Shown: positions 32,442 through 44,399, counted from the first letter of the stretch. The stretch: DNA of 64,000 nt from Tieghemiomyces parasiticus (GCA_027575765.1 JANBPT010000121.1:1-64000); one strand, 5' to 3'. Notes: generated by a model not told the origin, from the sequence alone. A program made the numbers and translations.

Positions 32442-34119
32442 GATGTAAACTAAAGAGAATATATACTACCACCACCAAGTTAAAGATATTGGGCTACGAA
32501 CAAGAATTAGATGATGGAAAGCGATAACTATATCTGAGTATGAACCAGAAGGGAGGGGAGTCAAGGAGGAGACATTTAAATTTTTTTAAAAAAAAACAAG
32601 CTTGTAGTAACTGTAAGTTGGCGATGGTAGAAAACAAACTTGAACTGGTACCCAGATTGGCCAGGTACAGATCTTCCTTTAGGGTTCCTGCCGAGAGGCA
32701 TATCCACTATCCCTTCTTTCCGGGCAGGGTTTCCCGCTCGGAAACCAATAGTCCCCCCGGAATCGACGGGCGGTACGAGCGAACCATGAAGCAAGACATG
32801 GTGAGACCCAGAGACGGCAGCCCTATCATTGCTATTCGCCGGATGACTTGTAATTGATTTAACATTGAGATGAGTGAGAAGAAATAGTCCGACAGTGGGA
32901 GGGGGGGGGAATCAACAACCTGTGTAACCGGGGCGTGCGAGGTGATTACGAGGAGCGGTACTAACCAAACTACCATAAACGAGGCCGAACTACAACAGGC
33001 TGGGGGGGGGTTATTTGATTGGACAAACCTATGATGGAGTCACTACCATTGGCGCCCAGGTTCTCACACCCTGCGTCTACACGATGGCCGTGAAGAAAAG
33101 GGTGATAAAGGAAGAGGGGGGACAGATGATTGTAGAACGATGGATTGCATAATATCTATCGAGATAAGGTGTATTGTCATTAAGTGGATCAAGCTCTTGA
33201 CGGAGATCAGTATTACCATACAAACCGGCTTGGATTAAGTTGTGTCGTTGGACACTGCCATACCCAAGACTTACCAATACCAAGTCTGGCAAGATACCAT
33301 CATGTACCATAACCTACCCATCAACAAGCCCCGCTGACGTATACGCCTGCTCATTTCTACTGCTACCTTACCCATTGTTGCACCTGCGGACCAACCCCTG
33401 CTACGATAATCCAAAACCCTACGGCTATGGTGAGGACTCGAAGCAGAGTAAGGTATATGGTGATTAGGTGAGATGGGCTGGTTATGAAATAGTATGAGAA
33501 GCTTGTATGGAGCGTCAAGGAATAATTCCTAGAATACTTTCTCAATGGCACGCTCGCGCAAGGTCTCAATAACGCCATCCACCACTGTGGCCACCCCACA
33601 CTAGCCTAGAGAGCTGAGCAGAGTGTATTAAATATCCTCAGGCAATTGGAGCCCACAAAGCTTCAGCCCCGGCACCAAGGAGGGTTGCTAGTGCGGGCGT
33701 TATTTACAGACACAGATATTCAAGCGGCGACGCAGTTGTGGTGGATTCTTAGGTAGGCATAACTGACCATTCCAAACACAAGATTAAAAAACCCAACCGA
33801 CGAAGGGGGTAGGATGGGGAAAAGTTTGCCTCAACGACAAGTCCTCGACCAACCCTGCGTTAAACGACTAATGTGTCACATGACTTTCAAGGTTTTGATT
33901 ACTTCTGCACATCAGGATGATTTATTGGCGACCGGCCCGAATCGGGCGGGTACGAGTAGAACGTGAAGGGTAGGGGGGAGTTGAAGGAAAGGAGGGGTGG
34001 GGGAGAATAGGACGACGACGAACATTAGGCAGATAAATGTACAATGGGTTGGACGGGTGAAGCGGTCAACAAAAAATGAGGGGGGAACGGGAAGGGGGAT
34101 GGAAGGGTGGTCGACAAGC
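32442..34119. other. Intergenic with a possible broken gene
   Basis: About 1.7 kb between the transporter start and the H2B 3' end. On the minus strand at about 33514-33660 one frame reads like the C-terminus of a protein (VVDGVIETLRERAIEKVF then stop), with LVPGLKLCGLQLPEDI upstream in the same frame but interrupted by two stops. I cannot assign a family. The 34000-34120 part is the H2B 3' flank. Confidence 0.4.
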
Positions 34120-34509
34120 TTAAGCAGTGGCGCTGGTGAACTTGGTGACGGCCTTGGTACCCTCAGACACGGCGTGACGGGCAAGCTCACCGGGGAGGAG
34201 GAGGCGGACGGCGGTCTGGATTTCGCGGGAGGTGATGGTGGACTTCTTGTTGATGGCAGCCAGCTTGGAGGCCTCGCCGGCAATGCGCTCGAAAATGTCG
34301 TTGACGAAAGAGTTCATGATGGACATGGCGCGGTTGGAGATACCGGTGTCGGGGTGGACCTGCTTCAGCACCTTGTAGATGTAGGTGGCGTAGGTCTCCT
34401 TACGGGTCTTGCGGGACTTGTTGCCACCGGCCTTCTTGGCGTCGCTAGAGGCGACCTTGGGGGCCTTGCCACCGGTGGAGGGCTTCTTCTCGGCAACCTT
34501 GGGGGCCAT
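34120..34509 (-). CDS. Histone H2B
   Basis: Intronless, 129 aa. A Lys/Ala-rich tail is followed by the invariant H2B core: [40 protein letters not shown], and the C-terminal [20 protein letters not shown]...[14 protein letters not shown]. The fungal ubiquitin-acceptor lysine lies in AVTKFTS. It pairs with H2A in the nucleosome. A TATA box (34646-34653, minus) is about 140 bp upstream. The partner H2A gene is divergent but 3.1 kb away. Confidence 0.97.
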   Translation of the reverse strand: MAPKVAEKKPSTGGKAPKVASSDAKKAGGNKSRKTRKETYATYIYKVLKQVHPDTGISNRAMSIMNSFVNDIFERIAGEASKLAAINKKSTITSREIQTAVRLLLPGELARHAVSEGTKAVTKFTSATA

Positions 34510-34645
34510 TGTGATGATGAGGAAGAGGAAGGTGTGGGGAGGGTGGGAGAGAAGAGACCGTGAAGGGTGGGAGGGTTGCGGGATGGACGGGTGAACGGAG
34601 TGATGTTACTGAGGAGTCTGGGGAGGGGTGGGCCGCGACGGTAGA

Positions 34646-34653
34646 TTTATATA
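34646..34653 (-). promoter_or_regulatory. TATA box of H2B
   Basis: TATATAAA on the minus strand, about 140 bp before the H2B ATG. Confidence 0.7.
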
Positions 34654-37449
34654 GGTGGGGCAATGCGAGTTGACAGGGTGGGCGGCGAGTGGAACCGGTC
34701 CACCACAAATCCCCAAGGAAAAGAGGGGTGGGCAGATGATGGACCGACGCGCTTTGAAAGGGGGGGATTCATCGCTACGCCTCCCCCGTCGGAAAGTATC
34801 GCCGACGTGTCCCGCGCCTGTCGACTGGGGGGGGAAGCGAGAGAGGGAGGTGAGCGTGAGGCCGGGGATGTGCGTGCTGGCGCCCTTGCTTTGACGCGTA
34901 CACGCATACAATCCACTGTACAAGGCGCCAACTACAGAGAAGGAAGGAAGGGGGGGTCAAAAGCACATTTCGATTTCTCCCACCGTGGTCCCAAATTCTT
35001 CCACCAGCTTCCTTTATGGGGGGCCTCCCCCGTGCATACAACCTGCTCCGACGCCAACATCTCAATTTGCGGGGCCATTGAAAGGTTGTGTCGCACCCGC
35101 CCCCCCTCCCCACTCCCTATGGGCCAGCTAAGCCCGTCCCGTGGTGGGAAAAACCACATGCCGGAGATTAGCATCGATCCCCGCGGCTATCGCGCGCTCT
35201 TGGTCGGTCTTACACTGCATCGACTGCACTGGCGGCCACCCTCGCCTTCGACGTCCCCTGGCCCTGACCCCTTTACTTCATTGACATCGACAACACGCTG
35301 GGTTCAGTCGCGTCGTCCCTTCTTCGCTCCCCTTGCAACGGCGATCTGCTCGACACGCCACGTCCTTTCGTGTTTAGCGCGCCGACGTGCGCGTTGGCTG
35401 CTCAGTATCCTTGGAGGATTGGCCAAATGAATGAACCAACGCCAGCGGACACGTTGTCCAAACTAAAGACCGGCATTGAATGACATCTCTTCGAGGTATG
35501 TGGGCAGTTCCCTAACCTGCCATGGAGAAACGCCAACGTGTGCGGAGCCTTTAGCGGAGATGGATCTAGCAGAGAACGCTTAGCAGACTTGAAGATAGTA
35601 CCAGACACAGCGTCGGAAGCTATTGTGGTGGACAGACTTTGGTCGGATCCTTGGGCATTACCTTAGGCATGGTGGCTGGGTGAAGTAAGTGCCATTGGTC
35701 GAGCCGTTTAGGCCACTAATCCCGAAACCAGGTCAAGGCGTGATTTTGCTAGAGAGATGGGAGATGGTTTAGGGGCTTGATTTGGGTCAACAGGGAAACA
35801 TTTCATTTTGCAAGTTAACGCAACTCCGATCACCATTTAGGTAACGCATTATCTACTCAAGTAGATATAGTTGCCATCGATCGATATTCTAAAAGTGTTG
35901 TAAGCACAACTACTTTACAGCCATCGAAACAAATGATAACTTGCCAATTAATGGCTGTGCTAAAGCGAAGCCAGCCATCTAATGTGCTAGCTTCAATCGA
36001 TCTGTTCATTACCATCTATCCAAATACGCTGGCGGAACCGAATTGGCGTTCCACTTTAAACCAATATTGCAGGCACCGGTTCCTATCGTACCATTGAAAG
36101 TAACTATTTGTTGCACCAGTCGTGGCATTGTTAAGTGATCTAAACACGGTATTGAGTAATGGCCAACCTAATCCGAATATTATTATTATTTTACTTAATC
36201 GGGCTACTCCATTAGGACATCACGGACTTTCCGCCCCACAAATGACGCGGTTACTCGTCCTCGACGTTACCTGCTTAGGCCCAGTTAGTCGAGAGCAGAC
36301 CTGTGGATTGAAGTTTTTTAGTATTATTTTGGATAACAAATGGGACGCGGCCCAGCCCCCATCGTTCGTGTAGCTCTGTGTATGAGGCACGCGTCTCTAA
36401 ACCCTAAAAAGGGGTGGGCAGCGAAGGGGGGGAATCTAAAACCGTGGATGGGACGCGTTTTAATTCGCGAGCACGTTCATTGGCGGGCCTATTCGACAAC
36501 ATTTCGATTTTTCCCATTCGAGTGGTATGTTTACCGACTGGCAGGAGAAAGGACCAAGGTCTCGCCCGGCGTTCCATCCGATTCATTGCCAATTGATCGA
36601 CGACAGGTACGGCGGTGGGGGTTTCCTTCAGGGTATGGGAGGCACACTGCGACGTGTGCGCGAACCTGCGCGTCCCGAGAGAGAGATGAAGACACGAATC
36701 GCCCGTGCAGAACATGTTCGTTGACTGTTGACCGACACGCCGCTCCTCCCACTGTCCCCTTGAAACCCAATGCACTCACGCGTGTGGCGGCGGCTGGTGA
36801 ATGAGCCGGTCCGTTGGCCCCTGGGTTCCTTCCTGGCCGCTGCTATCCTCCGACCACGACCAGCTGGGGCAGGCGCCCGATGGCCACGTTAACCAGCAGT
36901 ACTGCTAAGACCTTTAGTGCGGATGCCCAGCATGGCCGGCCAAAGGGCTCGATAGGTGAGGTGCCAATGCTTAGATTCTGCAGGCACAAGCTGTGGCTCT
37001 ACATCAGTGGGTGTGAAGCGGGTGGGGAGGTGGACAGTGTGATAAATCGGCGGAGGAGGAGTAGTCAGTGGGTAAAAAATGATAATAATCTAGTCACGAG
37101 AGACAATGGTGGGAGGGACGAGATGCACCGTCGATAGTCGAGAAGTTTGGCGAGGAGTAGGTGGGGGGCGGGCGGGGTCAGGTGGGAAAAATCGAAAAGT
37201 GTAGGAGGGATGGGGGGGACAACGCGTAGCTGCCCCCCCCCTCTTTCCCATCGGATGAGAATCCGAAATGAGAGGGGCGGTGTCGATGGGCCATAGCTAT
37301 ACGCGCTCGTATACGTGTGTGGGTGGGGGCGCGTTCACTTGTTGCTGATGGGCATGCACTATGGCAGATAGGGGGAGGGGGGAGGAGACTACACCCCAGC
37401 CGAAACCTACGTGGGTCGGTGTCCCTCCCTTCTTTTGCCCATCCCCTCC

Positions 37450-37457
37450 TATATAAA
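37450..37457 (+). promoter_or_regulatory. TATA box of H2A
   Basis: TATATAAA, 159 bp before the H2A ATG at 37609; the same octamer as at H2B. Confidence 0.7.
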
Positions 37458-37608
37458 CAACGATATCCCCCCGTCCCACCCATCGTCTGACCCGTACACT
37501 GTATCATCCTCCCGCACGACTTCGACGACTTCGATCCCACAAGAACACCTCGTTCTTCGCACTTCCGTCTCCCCTTCACAACCCCCCACATTCACACACA
37601 CATTTACA

Positions 37609-38007
37609 ATGGCTGGTGGCAAATCCGGTGGCAAGGCCTCTGAGGCTTCGACTTCCCGCACCCGCTCGGCGCGCGCCGGGCTCCAGTTCCCCGTCGGTCG
37701 TATCCACCGTCACCTCCGCAACGGCAACTACGCCCAGCGTATCGCCGCCGGTGCCCCCGTCTACCTGGCCGCCGTCCTGGAGTACCTGACTGCCGAAATT
37801 CTCGAGTTGGCTGGTAACGCTTCCCGCGACAACAAGAAGACCCGTATTGTGCCCCGCCATCTCCAGCTGGCCATCCGCAACGACGAGGAACTTAACAAGC
37901 TCCTCGGCAATGTGACCATCGCCCAGGGTGGTGTCCTGCCCAACATCCACGGCTCCCTCCTGCCCAAGAAGAGCAAGAAGGATCTCGCTGCCTCCCAGGA
38001 GATGTAA
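37609..38007 (+). CDS. Histone H2A
   Basis: Intronless, 132 aa. The core is canonical: [39 protein letters not shown] helix, ARDNKKTR-like segment with [21 protein letters not shown], and [13 protein letters not shown]. The C-terminus ASQEM carries the SQE phosphorylation site of fungal, H2A.X-like H2A (the DNA-damage mark), with Met in place of the usual Leu. The docking-domain and loop-1 sequences ([12 protein letters not shown]) are H2A rather than H2A.Z. The ATG follows a pyrimidine- and CA-rich leader; an upstream in-frame ATG at 37411 precedes the TATA box and is not used. Confidence 0.97.
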   Translation: MAGGKSGGKASEASTSRTRSARAGLQFPVGRIHRHLRNGNYAQRIAAGAPVYLAAVLEYLTAEILELAGNASRDNKKTRIVPRHLQLAIRNDEELNKLLGNVTIAQGGVLPNIHGSLLPKKSKKDLAASQEM

Positions 38008-38521
38008 AACGGTTGTTTATTGAGCTCATTTCATTTTTGGGTTTCGACTACTTTATACTTCATACTCTCCCTCCCATCAAGCCACCTGTCCAAGACCATC
38101 GCCAGACTTGGCCACAGTGTCGCTCTATTTCCCCTCAACCTCCCGTTTCCCTACGCCCCTCCTTCCCTCCCTCGTCTTGATTTGTCCCCTCATTAATGCC
38201 CTCACCACTTCCCATGTGTGTGCTAACCAGTTTTTGTATAATAAAGTGATGTCTGGTTAAACCAATTTTGTACCGTCTTCTAGTAGTTGTCCGATCAAAA
38301 GACCAGTCCAATCTCGGCCTCCATCCGTAAATGGTCACTTTTCCTTGATCCAGGTGAACCTACGCATACACGCCGACGGCTACCCCTACCAACCCCGTCA
38401 GTCGGCGGCCCATTCTCGTGGTCACCCCTCACCACTCTTGCAACTGAGCGTGCCCATTTCTCTTCTGCTCCCACCTACTACACACCACCCCTCCAGGATT
38501 CCCCCCTCCCTTCTTCAAACC
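38008..38521. other. Intergenic between H2A and PTC7-like gene
   Basis: About 510 bp with the H2A 3' region and the pyrimidine-rich leader of the next gene. No other feature seen. Confidence 0.5.
38240..38245 (+). terminator. Possible poly(A) signal of H2A
   Basis: AATAAA about 230 bp after the H2A stop and before the next gene on the same strand. Confidence 0.4.
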
Positions 38522-40351
38522 ATGCGCGCCATCATCGCCTCAGCTTGGCATTCCAAGGCTCGCCTCTACGAGGTGCTGAAGCCCGGCTCGAAGGCCCCTC
38601 GGGAGATCCGGCCGACTACAAACTCGTCCGGTTCGACGGGGTACCAGTCCCTGGCCTCCACGAACGCCGGCGAGGATGCCCTGTTCCACGTCCGCCATGA
38701 AGCCTCCGGCCGAATCATCTTTGGTGAGTTGACAAGGGGTGGTCGGGCGGTCGGAGTCTGGGATTCCGAACCTCCTGACGCTTGAGAACAGGGTAGAGGG
38801 TAGACCCTCAGGTCGAGATAGTGCGAACTAACCCACTCACCTCCACGGTTCCCCTCGAAGGGTTACTTACTTGATTTATCTCCTTACATCATTTGCGGTG
38901 CTGATCGATAGGGGTCGCTGACGGAGTTGGTGGGTGGACGGAGGTGAGTTTCAATGACAACTAAACGCCCGACTTGGTGCTGACCCACGAGGTGCATTGA
39001 TGGCACCTAGTTGATGGCGCCCTCCTCCCCTCTCTAAGCGCTACCTCCTTTCACCCTATAACGGGCGAGTCTCTGGCCTACCTCTAACCCCCCCTCCTCT
39101 CTCCACCCTCTCTTAATCATCACCGTCCACGCTCGTAGCAAGGCGTCGACCCGTCACTATTCTCGCGGCGTATCCTGCGAAACATCTACGAGCGCGTTAC
39201 CGCCACGGGTCTCACCGAGCGTGAACAGTGCGATCCCATGAGCTTACTGAAGCACGCCTACTCGCGCCTCGTCGAGGAGGGCGAGCCTGAATACGGTAAG
39301 GTGAAGCGGCCGACCGTCGATGTGGATGGGCACCTCTCCGCCTCCCCACGTCTTTCTATTGTGTTTACTGGCGGACCCCAGAGGAGCCGGTCGGCGCAGA
39401 ACACGCAGGTTCACTCGCCACCAAGGCTTCAATCGGCACTTCTCCTCCTCCTCCCTCCACTCTCTTCTATTTCCACCTCCCCTCTCCCACCGTATTTTTA
39501 TGGGTTTTGGGCATAGGCAGCAGTACCGTGACCTTCGCCAGTATCGACCCGGCCACGGGCACGCTCGACACCCTCCAGCTGGGCGATTCGGGTCTGATGA
39601 TTTTCAGTGCCCGCGACGCCCAAATCACCCAGGAACCGGACGAACAGGTCCACGGGTTCAACCACCCGTTTCAACTCACCGCCCTCCCGCGCGCCGAACT
39701 CCAACGGCACGGACTGGAACTCGACCAACCGGAGCACGCCCGCATCGCGCGGTACCAACTCCGTCCTAATGACCTAGTGCTCATCGCCACCGACGGTCTG
39801 TTTGACAACGTCCCCGCGGCGGTCCTTCAGCATGTGGTCCAGGATTGTCTGTCCGTGGCTGCGGCGACGGAGCAGGGCTCGGTGGCTCCGTCCAAAGCCG
39901 GGAATGGTGGCGGCGGCGGGACTTCGGAGACAACGGATGCCAATCCGGGTACGGCGGAGATGGTCATCACTAGGCACCAGGCCGACCGGGTGGAGATGAA
40001 CAGTTTGGTTAAGGCCGCTGGGGATATCACGACGTTAGCGACATTGTACTCGTTGGATCCCAAGGCCAAGACGCCCTTCAGCCAGCGGGCCAAGCAGGCG
40101 GGACGCAATTTTAAGGGCGGGTAAGTATGGGTTTGGGCACGGGCCGTTATTTAGGAATCGGCCGTATCGCGTAGGTCTCAACCCAGTTGGCTAACCTAGC
40201 CATACTTTGTGTACATTTTGGTTCCACCCACAACCGGCCACAAACCGATCCGCTCGGGTGATTTCATAGCAAAATCGACGACGTCACCGCTATCCTGTTT
40301 TGGTGGCAGCCCAGCATGTATGCCAACGCTGTGCCCAACGCCAAGTTGTAG
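38522..40351 (+). CDS. PP2C-type protein phosphatase, PTC7 family
   Basis: Five exons: 38522-38723, 38912-38943, 39139-39295, 39517-40120 and 40270-40351, 358 aa. Exon 2 is only 32 nt and encodes VADGVGGW, the metal-binding core of the family; all splice sites are GT-AG and in frame. Further motifs are NAGEDALF (exon 1), GVDPSLFS (exon 3), GDSG with surrounding SSTV and L..LQLGDSGLMI (exon 4), ATDGLFDN, and KIDDVTAIL with the last metal-binding Asp (exon 5). Yeast Ptc7 is a mitochondrial/nuclear-envelope phosphatase that activates coenzyme Q synthesis (Coq7) and mitophagy; S. pombe azr1 is related. The N-terminus is short and only weakly presequence-like. An insert of ~45 Gly/Ser/Thr-rich residues lies after the ATDGLFDN motif. 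Confidence 0.92.
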
Positions 40352-40705
40352 GTCTGAGGGCTACGCTGACGGATACTTGCCTATTGGTGGGTGACTAGCA
40401 GAGACCTCCCGGGTTAGCTGTACCTTTGCCAACTTGGGTACCTTCTTTCCGGATTGCATCGCAGCCAGGGATTATAGACCCCGTATGGTCGATTGGCGTT
40501 CTGTATGAAGTAACTTTATATAAACTAGAAGCAGCTGAATTGGAGAGAACGATTGTAAACGAGTGTGGATGATATGTATGCTAGGCTTGATTTAGTAAGG
40601 CGAAATATAAAGAAAGGTAGATTCCCCTAGGGTTTAGCGAGGCAATAATAATAAAAAGCACCCAGACACGCGACTTGGTTACCGTCGCACACACTTGTGC
40701 ACACC
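40352..40705. other. Intergenic between convergent genes
   Basis: About 350 bp of shared 3' flank, AT-rich at 40510-40660. Nothing else recognised. Confidence 0.5.
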
Positions 40706-41782
40706 TTAGACCACGGTGGTGACGGTGGTGTTGACGACCACGGTGGTAGGGGCCGCAGGGACAATGGTGGTAGAGACCTCAGCCGCCGAGGAAGCGGGAA
40801 CAGCAGGAACAGTGGAGGAGGAGGCGGCGGCGGGAGCAGGGGATGACGAAGCCGCCGGGATAGAGACGGTATTGGAGGACGGGCTAGGGGTGGCGGCAGT
40901 CGTGACAGTCCCGTTAGCAGCAGGGTAGCAGGCACCGCTGGTACAGCCACCACCGCAGTGGAGCGGGGAAGTTCCGCAGAAGCCAAAGCTGCTGCAGCAG
41001 GCGTTGTTGGCGCACGGGTGGGCGGCATTGCAGGAGCCGTCGGGGAGGGGGGTGCCGGTGGGACCGGTGGACGTGGAGTTGGTCGGGGGAGTCACGGTCG
41101 CCGAGGAGGTCGGGGGAGCGGTGGAGGACGGGAGGCAGGCGCCGCTGGCGCAGCCGAGGCCGCAGTGGAGCTCCGACAGGCCGCAGAAACCGAACCGGCT
41201 GCAGCAGGCGTTGTCGGCGCACGGGTGGGCGGCATTGCAGGAACCGTCGGGCAGCGGGGTGCCGGTGGGGCTCGTCGTAGGGATCGGAGGCTGGGAGGTG
41301 GAGCTGGAGGGGCTGCCGGTGCAAGGCCCGTTCAGGCACCCAGCGCCACAGTACTCGGTACCAGTTCCGCAGTAGCCCCACTGGGAGCAGCAGAGGTTGC
41401 CGGCGCAGGGGGAAGTCTTGCTGCAGGTCCCACCGGTGCCACCGCCCGGGGTCGGGTTCGTGCCGGTGCAGGAACCGCCCTGGCACCCGGTGCCACAGTA
41501 ATCAGCACCGGTACCACAGTAGCCCCACTTGGAGCAGCACTGGCCCGCCGCGCAGGGCGTATTAGCATTGCAGGTACCACCAGGGGTAGTGCCATAGCAA
41601 GCGCCACCCAGGCAGCCGGAGCCACAAAAGTCAGCACCGGTACCGCAGTAGCCCCACTTGGAGCAGCACTGGCCCGCGGCACAGGCGTTGGTGGCACTGC
41701 ACTCGCCCAGGGCAAGGGTGCTGGTGGTGAAGGCGGTGAGGCCAAGAATGGCCGACAAGGCGACGAGGCTCTTGAACATCAT
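40706..41782 (-). CDS. Secreted chitin-binding protein with five CBM18 (hevein) domains
   Basis: Intronless, 358 aa. A signal peptide (about 1-24) is followed by five hevein-type domains of ~38 residues, each with eight cysteines and the CCS(K/R/Q/S)(W/F)G(Y/F)CG core. Domains 1-3 (about 25-155) are close-packed and carry WGYCG; domains 4-5 (about 178-290) carry FGFCG and lack some aromatic contacts. Ser/Thr/Pro linkers separate the two groups. A long Ser/Ala/Thr tail ends in [11 protein letters not shown] with no catalytic domain. Such CBM18-only proteins bind chitin oligomers, either shielding the cell wall or attaching to other chitinous surfaces. The tail is not a clear GPI signal. Two ATGs are adjacent at the start; the first is used here. 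TATA at 42015-42021. Confidence 0.92.
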   Translation of the reverse strand: MMFKSLVALSAILGLTAFTTSTLALGECSATNACAAGQCCSKWGYCGTGADFCGSGCLGGACYGTTPGGTCNANTPCAAGQCCSKWGYCGTGADYCGTGCQGGSCTGTNPTPGGGTGGTCSKTSPCAGNLCCSQWGYCGTGTEYCGAGCLNGPCTGSPSSSTSQPPIPTTSPTGTPLPDGSCNAAHPCADNACCSRFGFCGLSELHCGLGCASGACLPSSTAPPTSSATVTPPTNSTSTGPTGTPLPDGSCNAAHPCANNACCSSFGFCGTSPLHCGGGCTSGACYPAANGTVTTAATPSPSSNTVSIPAASSSPAPAAASSSTVPAVPASSAAEVSTTIVPAAPTTVVVNTTVTTVV

Positions 41783-42014
41783 GGTGCTCTGCTAGGAAAG
41801 CGTGGCAGTGGTGTAAAGGGGTACGCGCCTGAATATCAAGTCGACTAGGTTACTGAAAGTGCGAGAGCAGTAGGGCGGGGGAGGGCAGGAGATTAGGTAA
41901 TATGGGGGTGGAGGCACAATCAGTCCTAGACGAGACGGGAAGAGGGAACGAAAGGGTGAGGGGGGAGGGTACAATTACTACGGGCCGGGTCAAGCGGGCG
42001 GTAGACGGCCATGC

Positions 42015-42021
42015 TTTTATA
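42015..42021 (-). promoter_or_regulatory. TATA box of the CBM18 gene
   Basis: TATAAAA on the minus strand, 234 bp before the first ATG at 41782. Confidence 0.5.
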
Positions 42022-42850
42022 CCCTGGCGAGGAGGGAGGGCCGGGGAGGAAAGCTGTGGGATGTGCAGCGCGGTGTTGGCGGTCAATAGCCAGGGGATAT
42101 GGCTTTAAGCCGGGGGTGGAGTGGGAGAAAGGAAGCCGCGGCGGCCGAGAATAGGTCGAGTGGGGGGTGGGACAGCCTCGGCTTTGTTTTTCAGCTCCCG
42201 GCGTCTGCTACCCGACCATGCAGGCGTCGACCGATTAGGCCTGCACGCTGCCTCTGCCTGTCTGAGTGGCTGGCGCTAGCATCCCCGCCGGCGACCAGCG
42301 GACCCCCCCCGGCACACACTGACGTCCTAAGGGCTTCTCAGGTTTTCCCATCCCTCCCGCCCAATTCTACGGCGCTGATCCTACCGCCGTTGACAACTGA
42401 CCGATGTTTTGCCGTCCCACTTTCCCCTCTCTTTCGTCCAGCAGATCCCTTCACATCAGCGGGAGCGGGGTGCCGTCCTTCAGTGTCGTTTGGGAGGCCT
42501 GGTTCTGGCTCCTATCCAGCACATCTGCTCGCCGGCCATTGTCGCCTTCTAGCCGCTGGGGCGCGGGTCGCGGGCTAGGCGGCGCTAATGCATGTGCTAT
42601 GGTACCGCCGTGCTTGTTAAGATGTCTAGGTGGGCCTCCTCCTTCTCATGCAGCCGCTTATGCAGCGGAGGCGGCCCTTGGCGGCTCCCTTTTCATGGCA
42701 CTTTCCCGCCGGGTGGCCGCGGAGCGAAAAAAAGGCTACGTTGTTTACCCAGCCCCGTTCACTGCAGCGCAGCCCGCCGGTCTATGGTTGGGTCCACTCG
42801 TTTGGCGTCGGTCGCCTTCCGTGGCCCACATGCCTCCACCCCAGCCCCTG

Positions 42851-43520
42851 TCATCCATACCTTGTTTTGCTATAGGGATATCCGCCTCGCCGGGTGGCCG
42901 ACACGGAGGAGAGGTCGGGAAGTGTGAGTAGTCGATAAAAATAGGATCGGGGGGCGTGTGGTGGAGGGCAAGGCGGGGTGGTCGACAGGCTGTCAACTCT
43001 TCTGTCCTCTTTTCCCCAAGGCTTTGAACATGGGCAGTGACACCAATCGTCGTCAGACGCCATCCGAGTGGGGCACAGAAACTGCTGGGTCTCCTGACCT
43101 GGCGCCCTGTAGCTCGCGTGGTAGAGGGAAGTCGGGCTGGTCATTCGGTGCCGTCACTGCCACCCCTCTGATGTGCGTGCCTGCGTGCACCAGCCCATTT
43201 TCGTAAGACGTGCCGCTCAGCTGCCGGGCCGCCATCACTACCGCGGTCGTCGTCCCCGATATATCCTGCTCATGGACACACCGCACGCAAACAACCATGT
43301 CGGGGCATAATTAACGTCAATGGGCAGTATGGCCCGAGAAGCCAGCAATCTCCAAGGTCCGACAGTTGTGTTGGAGACGGTCGCAGTTTCCCTGATCCAC
43401 CTGTGCTGTACAGGCTCGTATCTCGCCGCCCTCCGCTCGGACTTGGCCTGTCCGGAGGAGAACTCCCAACTGAGCAGAAGGCAGCACCTTGAGCGAGATC
43501 TGCAAGGCCATAGCGCCCAA
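42851..43520 (-). pseudogene. Decayed protein kinase, one frame kept over ~150 codons
   Basis: On the minus strand the kinase N-lobe appears as LGAMALQISLKVLP (beta 3 with lysine), helix-C GGEIRAC, and RLQHNCRTLEIAGFSG (beta 4). In the same frame two stops (TGA, TAA) follow. The hinge MVVCVRCVHEQDISG and helix E AARQLSGTSYENGLVH come next. The catalytic loop reads VHAGTHIRGVAVTAPNDQPDF, close to the VHGDIRG-NVLVAPNGQP pattern of functional kinases but with the catalytic Asp lost and one extra residue. In another frame lower down (42851-43144), SLYHASYRAPGQE looks like the P+1/APE segment. Stops, loss of the HGD aspartate and the frame change make this a pseudogene of the same kinase type as 10430-11830. 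Confidence 0.6.
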
Positions 43521-44399
43521 ACGGTAAACGGGAAGATTGGAGCCCAGCTGGGGATCGGTAGCCTGCCCCTCCCTTTAGACCAGGGCTACACCCTACACCT
43601 AGTTTTTTATTTTTATTAGAGTAACTGCACGTTGGGCCATAGAAGGCCGAGTGAGAAGGCCCTTGCGTCCCATACTCGTGTTAACTGTCAAATTCACTAG
43701 AAGAAGACGTCTATCATCAGGATCGGGGCGCGGAATATCCAAGGCACACACCTGTGCGACTCTCCAATTCATTTAAGTGGTCGATGGAGCGGCTGAGGTG
43801 CGAGGGCTCGGGCCGATGGCAAGGGGCTGCAGATGAGTGCCAATCGACGTTCGGCGCATCAGAGGGGGAAATGGATACTACTGCATCTCGGTACCGTCCG
43901 CCGCGACCGTTCTAAGGACGCAGACGAACAAGGAGGAGAAGGGGGGAGGGTGGTAGGGGATAGAAGTGGTGGAACTGGCGGTAGGTCGAGCGGGAGAGTG
44001 CCTTCACGATTGGCACCTAGGATGCGCTCAATTTACGGCTGTCAGTGGTGTACATGTCGAAATATCGCACAATATATGGACTCGGCTCAAGCAGGGTGGT
44101 GTCCATTGGCCCATTGGAGGTTTAGCCAGGGAGGGGGATGAGGGGTCTTAGCAAGGGGTCTCCAGTCCAGAAGCTAGTAAATACATTGTGACGCGGCGTG
44201 CGTCCCACTCCCGCAGGCCTTCGTTATTCCTCGCCCCGTCCGCCTTGCCACCCACTGTAATTGCCCCAAGAGCGTACGGGAGCCAGTCGGGTCCTTTAAA
44301 CGTACGGTAAATCCTGGTTGCATATGGTCAATCCGCCACCTGACTCTAACACTGTAAAAGCTAACGCGTGCGTCGGAGTACGTGGCGGTAAGGCCAAGT

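Larger units (their letters stand above)
34510..37608. other. 3.1-kb divergent interval between H2B and H2A
   Basis: Each end carries a TATA box for its histone gene (34646-34653 minus; 37450-37457 plus). Flanking parts are G-rich with poly(G)/poly(C) runs; the centre (35700-36350) is AT-rich and looks unrelated. CCAAT/E2F-like ATTGGCGGG occurs at 36479-36487. No gene is supported: open frames such as 34663-35430 lack any recognisable motif. Confidence 0.5.

Noticed and set aside
34663..35430. 255-aa frame in the H2B/H2A interval
   Set aside because: Overlaps the H2B promoter, low-complexity translation without motif.
40958..41848. Plus-strand 296-aa Gly/Ala-rich frame
   Set aside because: Antisense of the repetitive CBM18 gene; low-complexity translation.
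43109..43170. tRNA-like A-box (TAGCTCGCGTGGTAGAG)
   Set aside because: No matching B-box (GGTTCGA) follows at tRNA spacing and no cloverleaf could be drawn; it overlaps the kinase relic.
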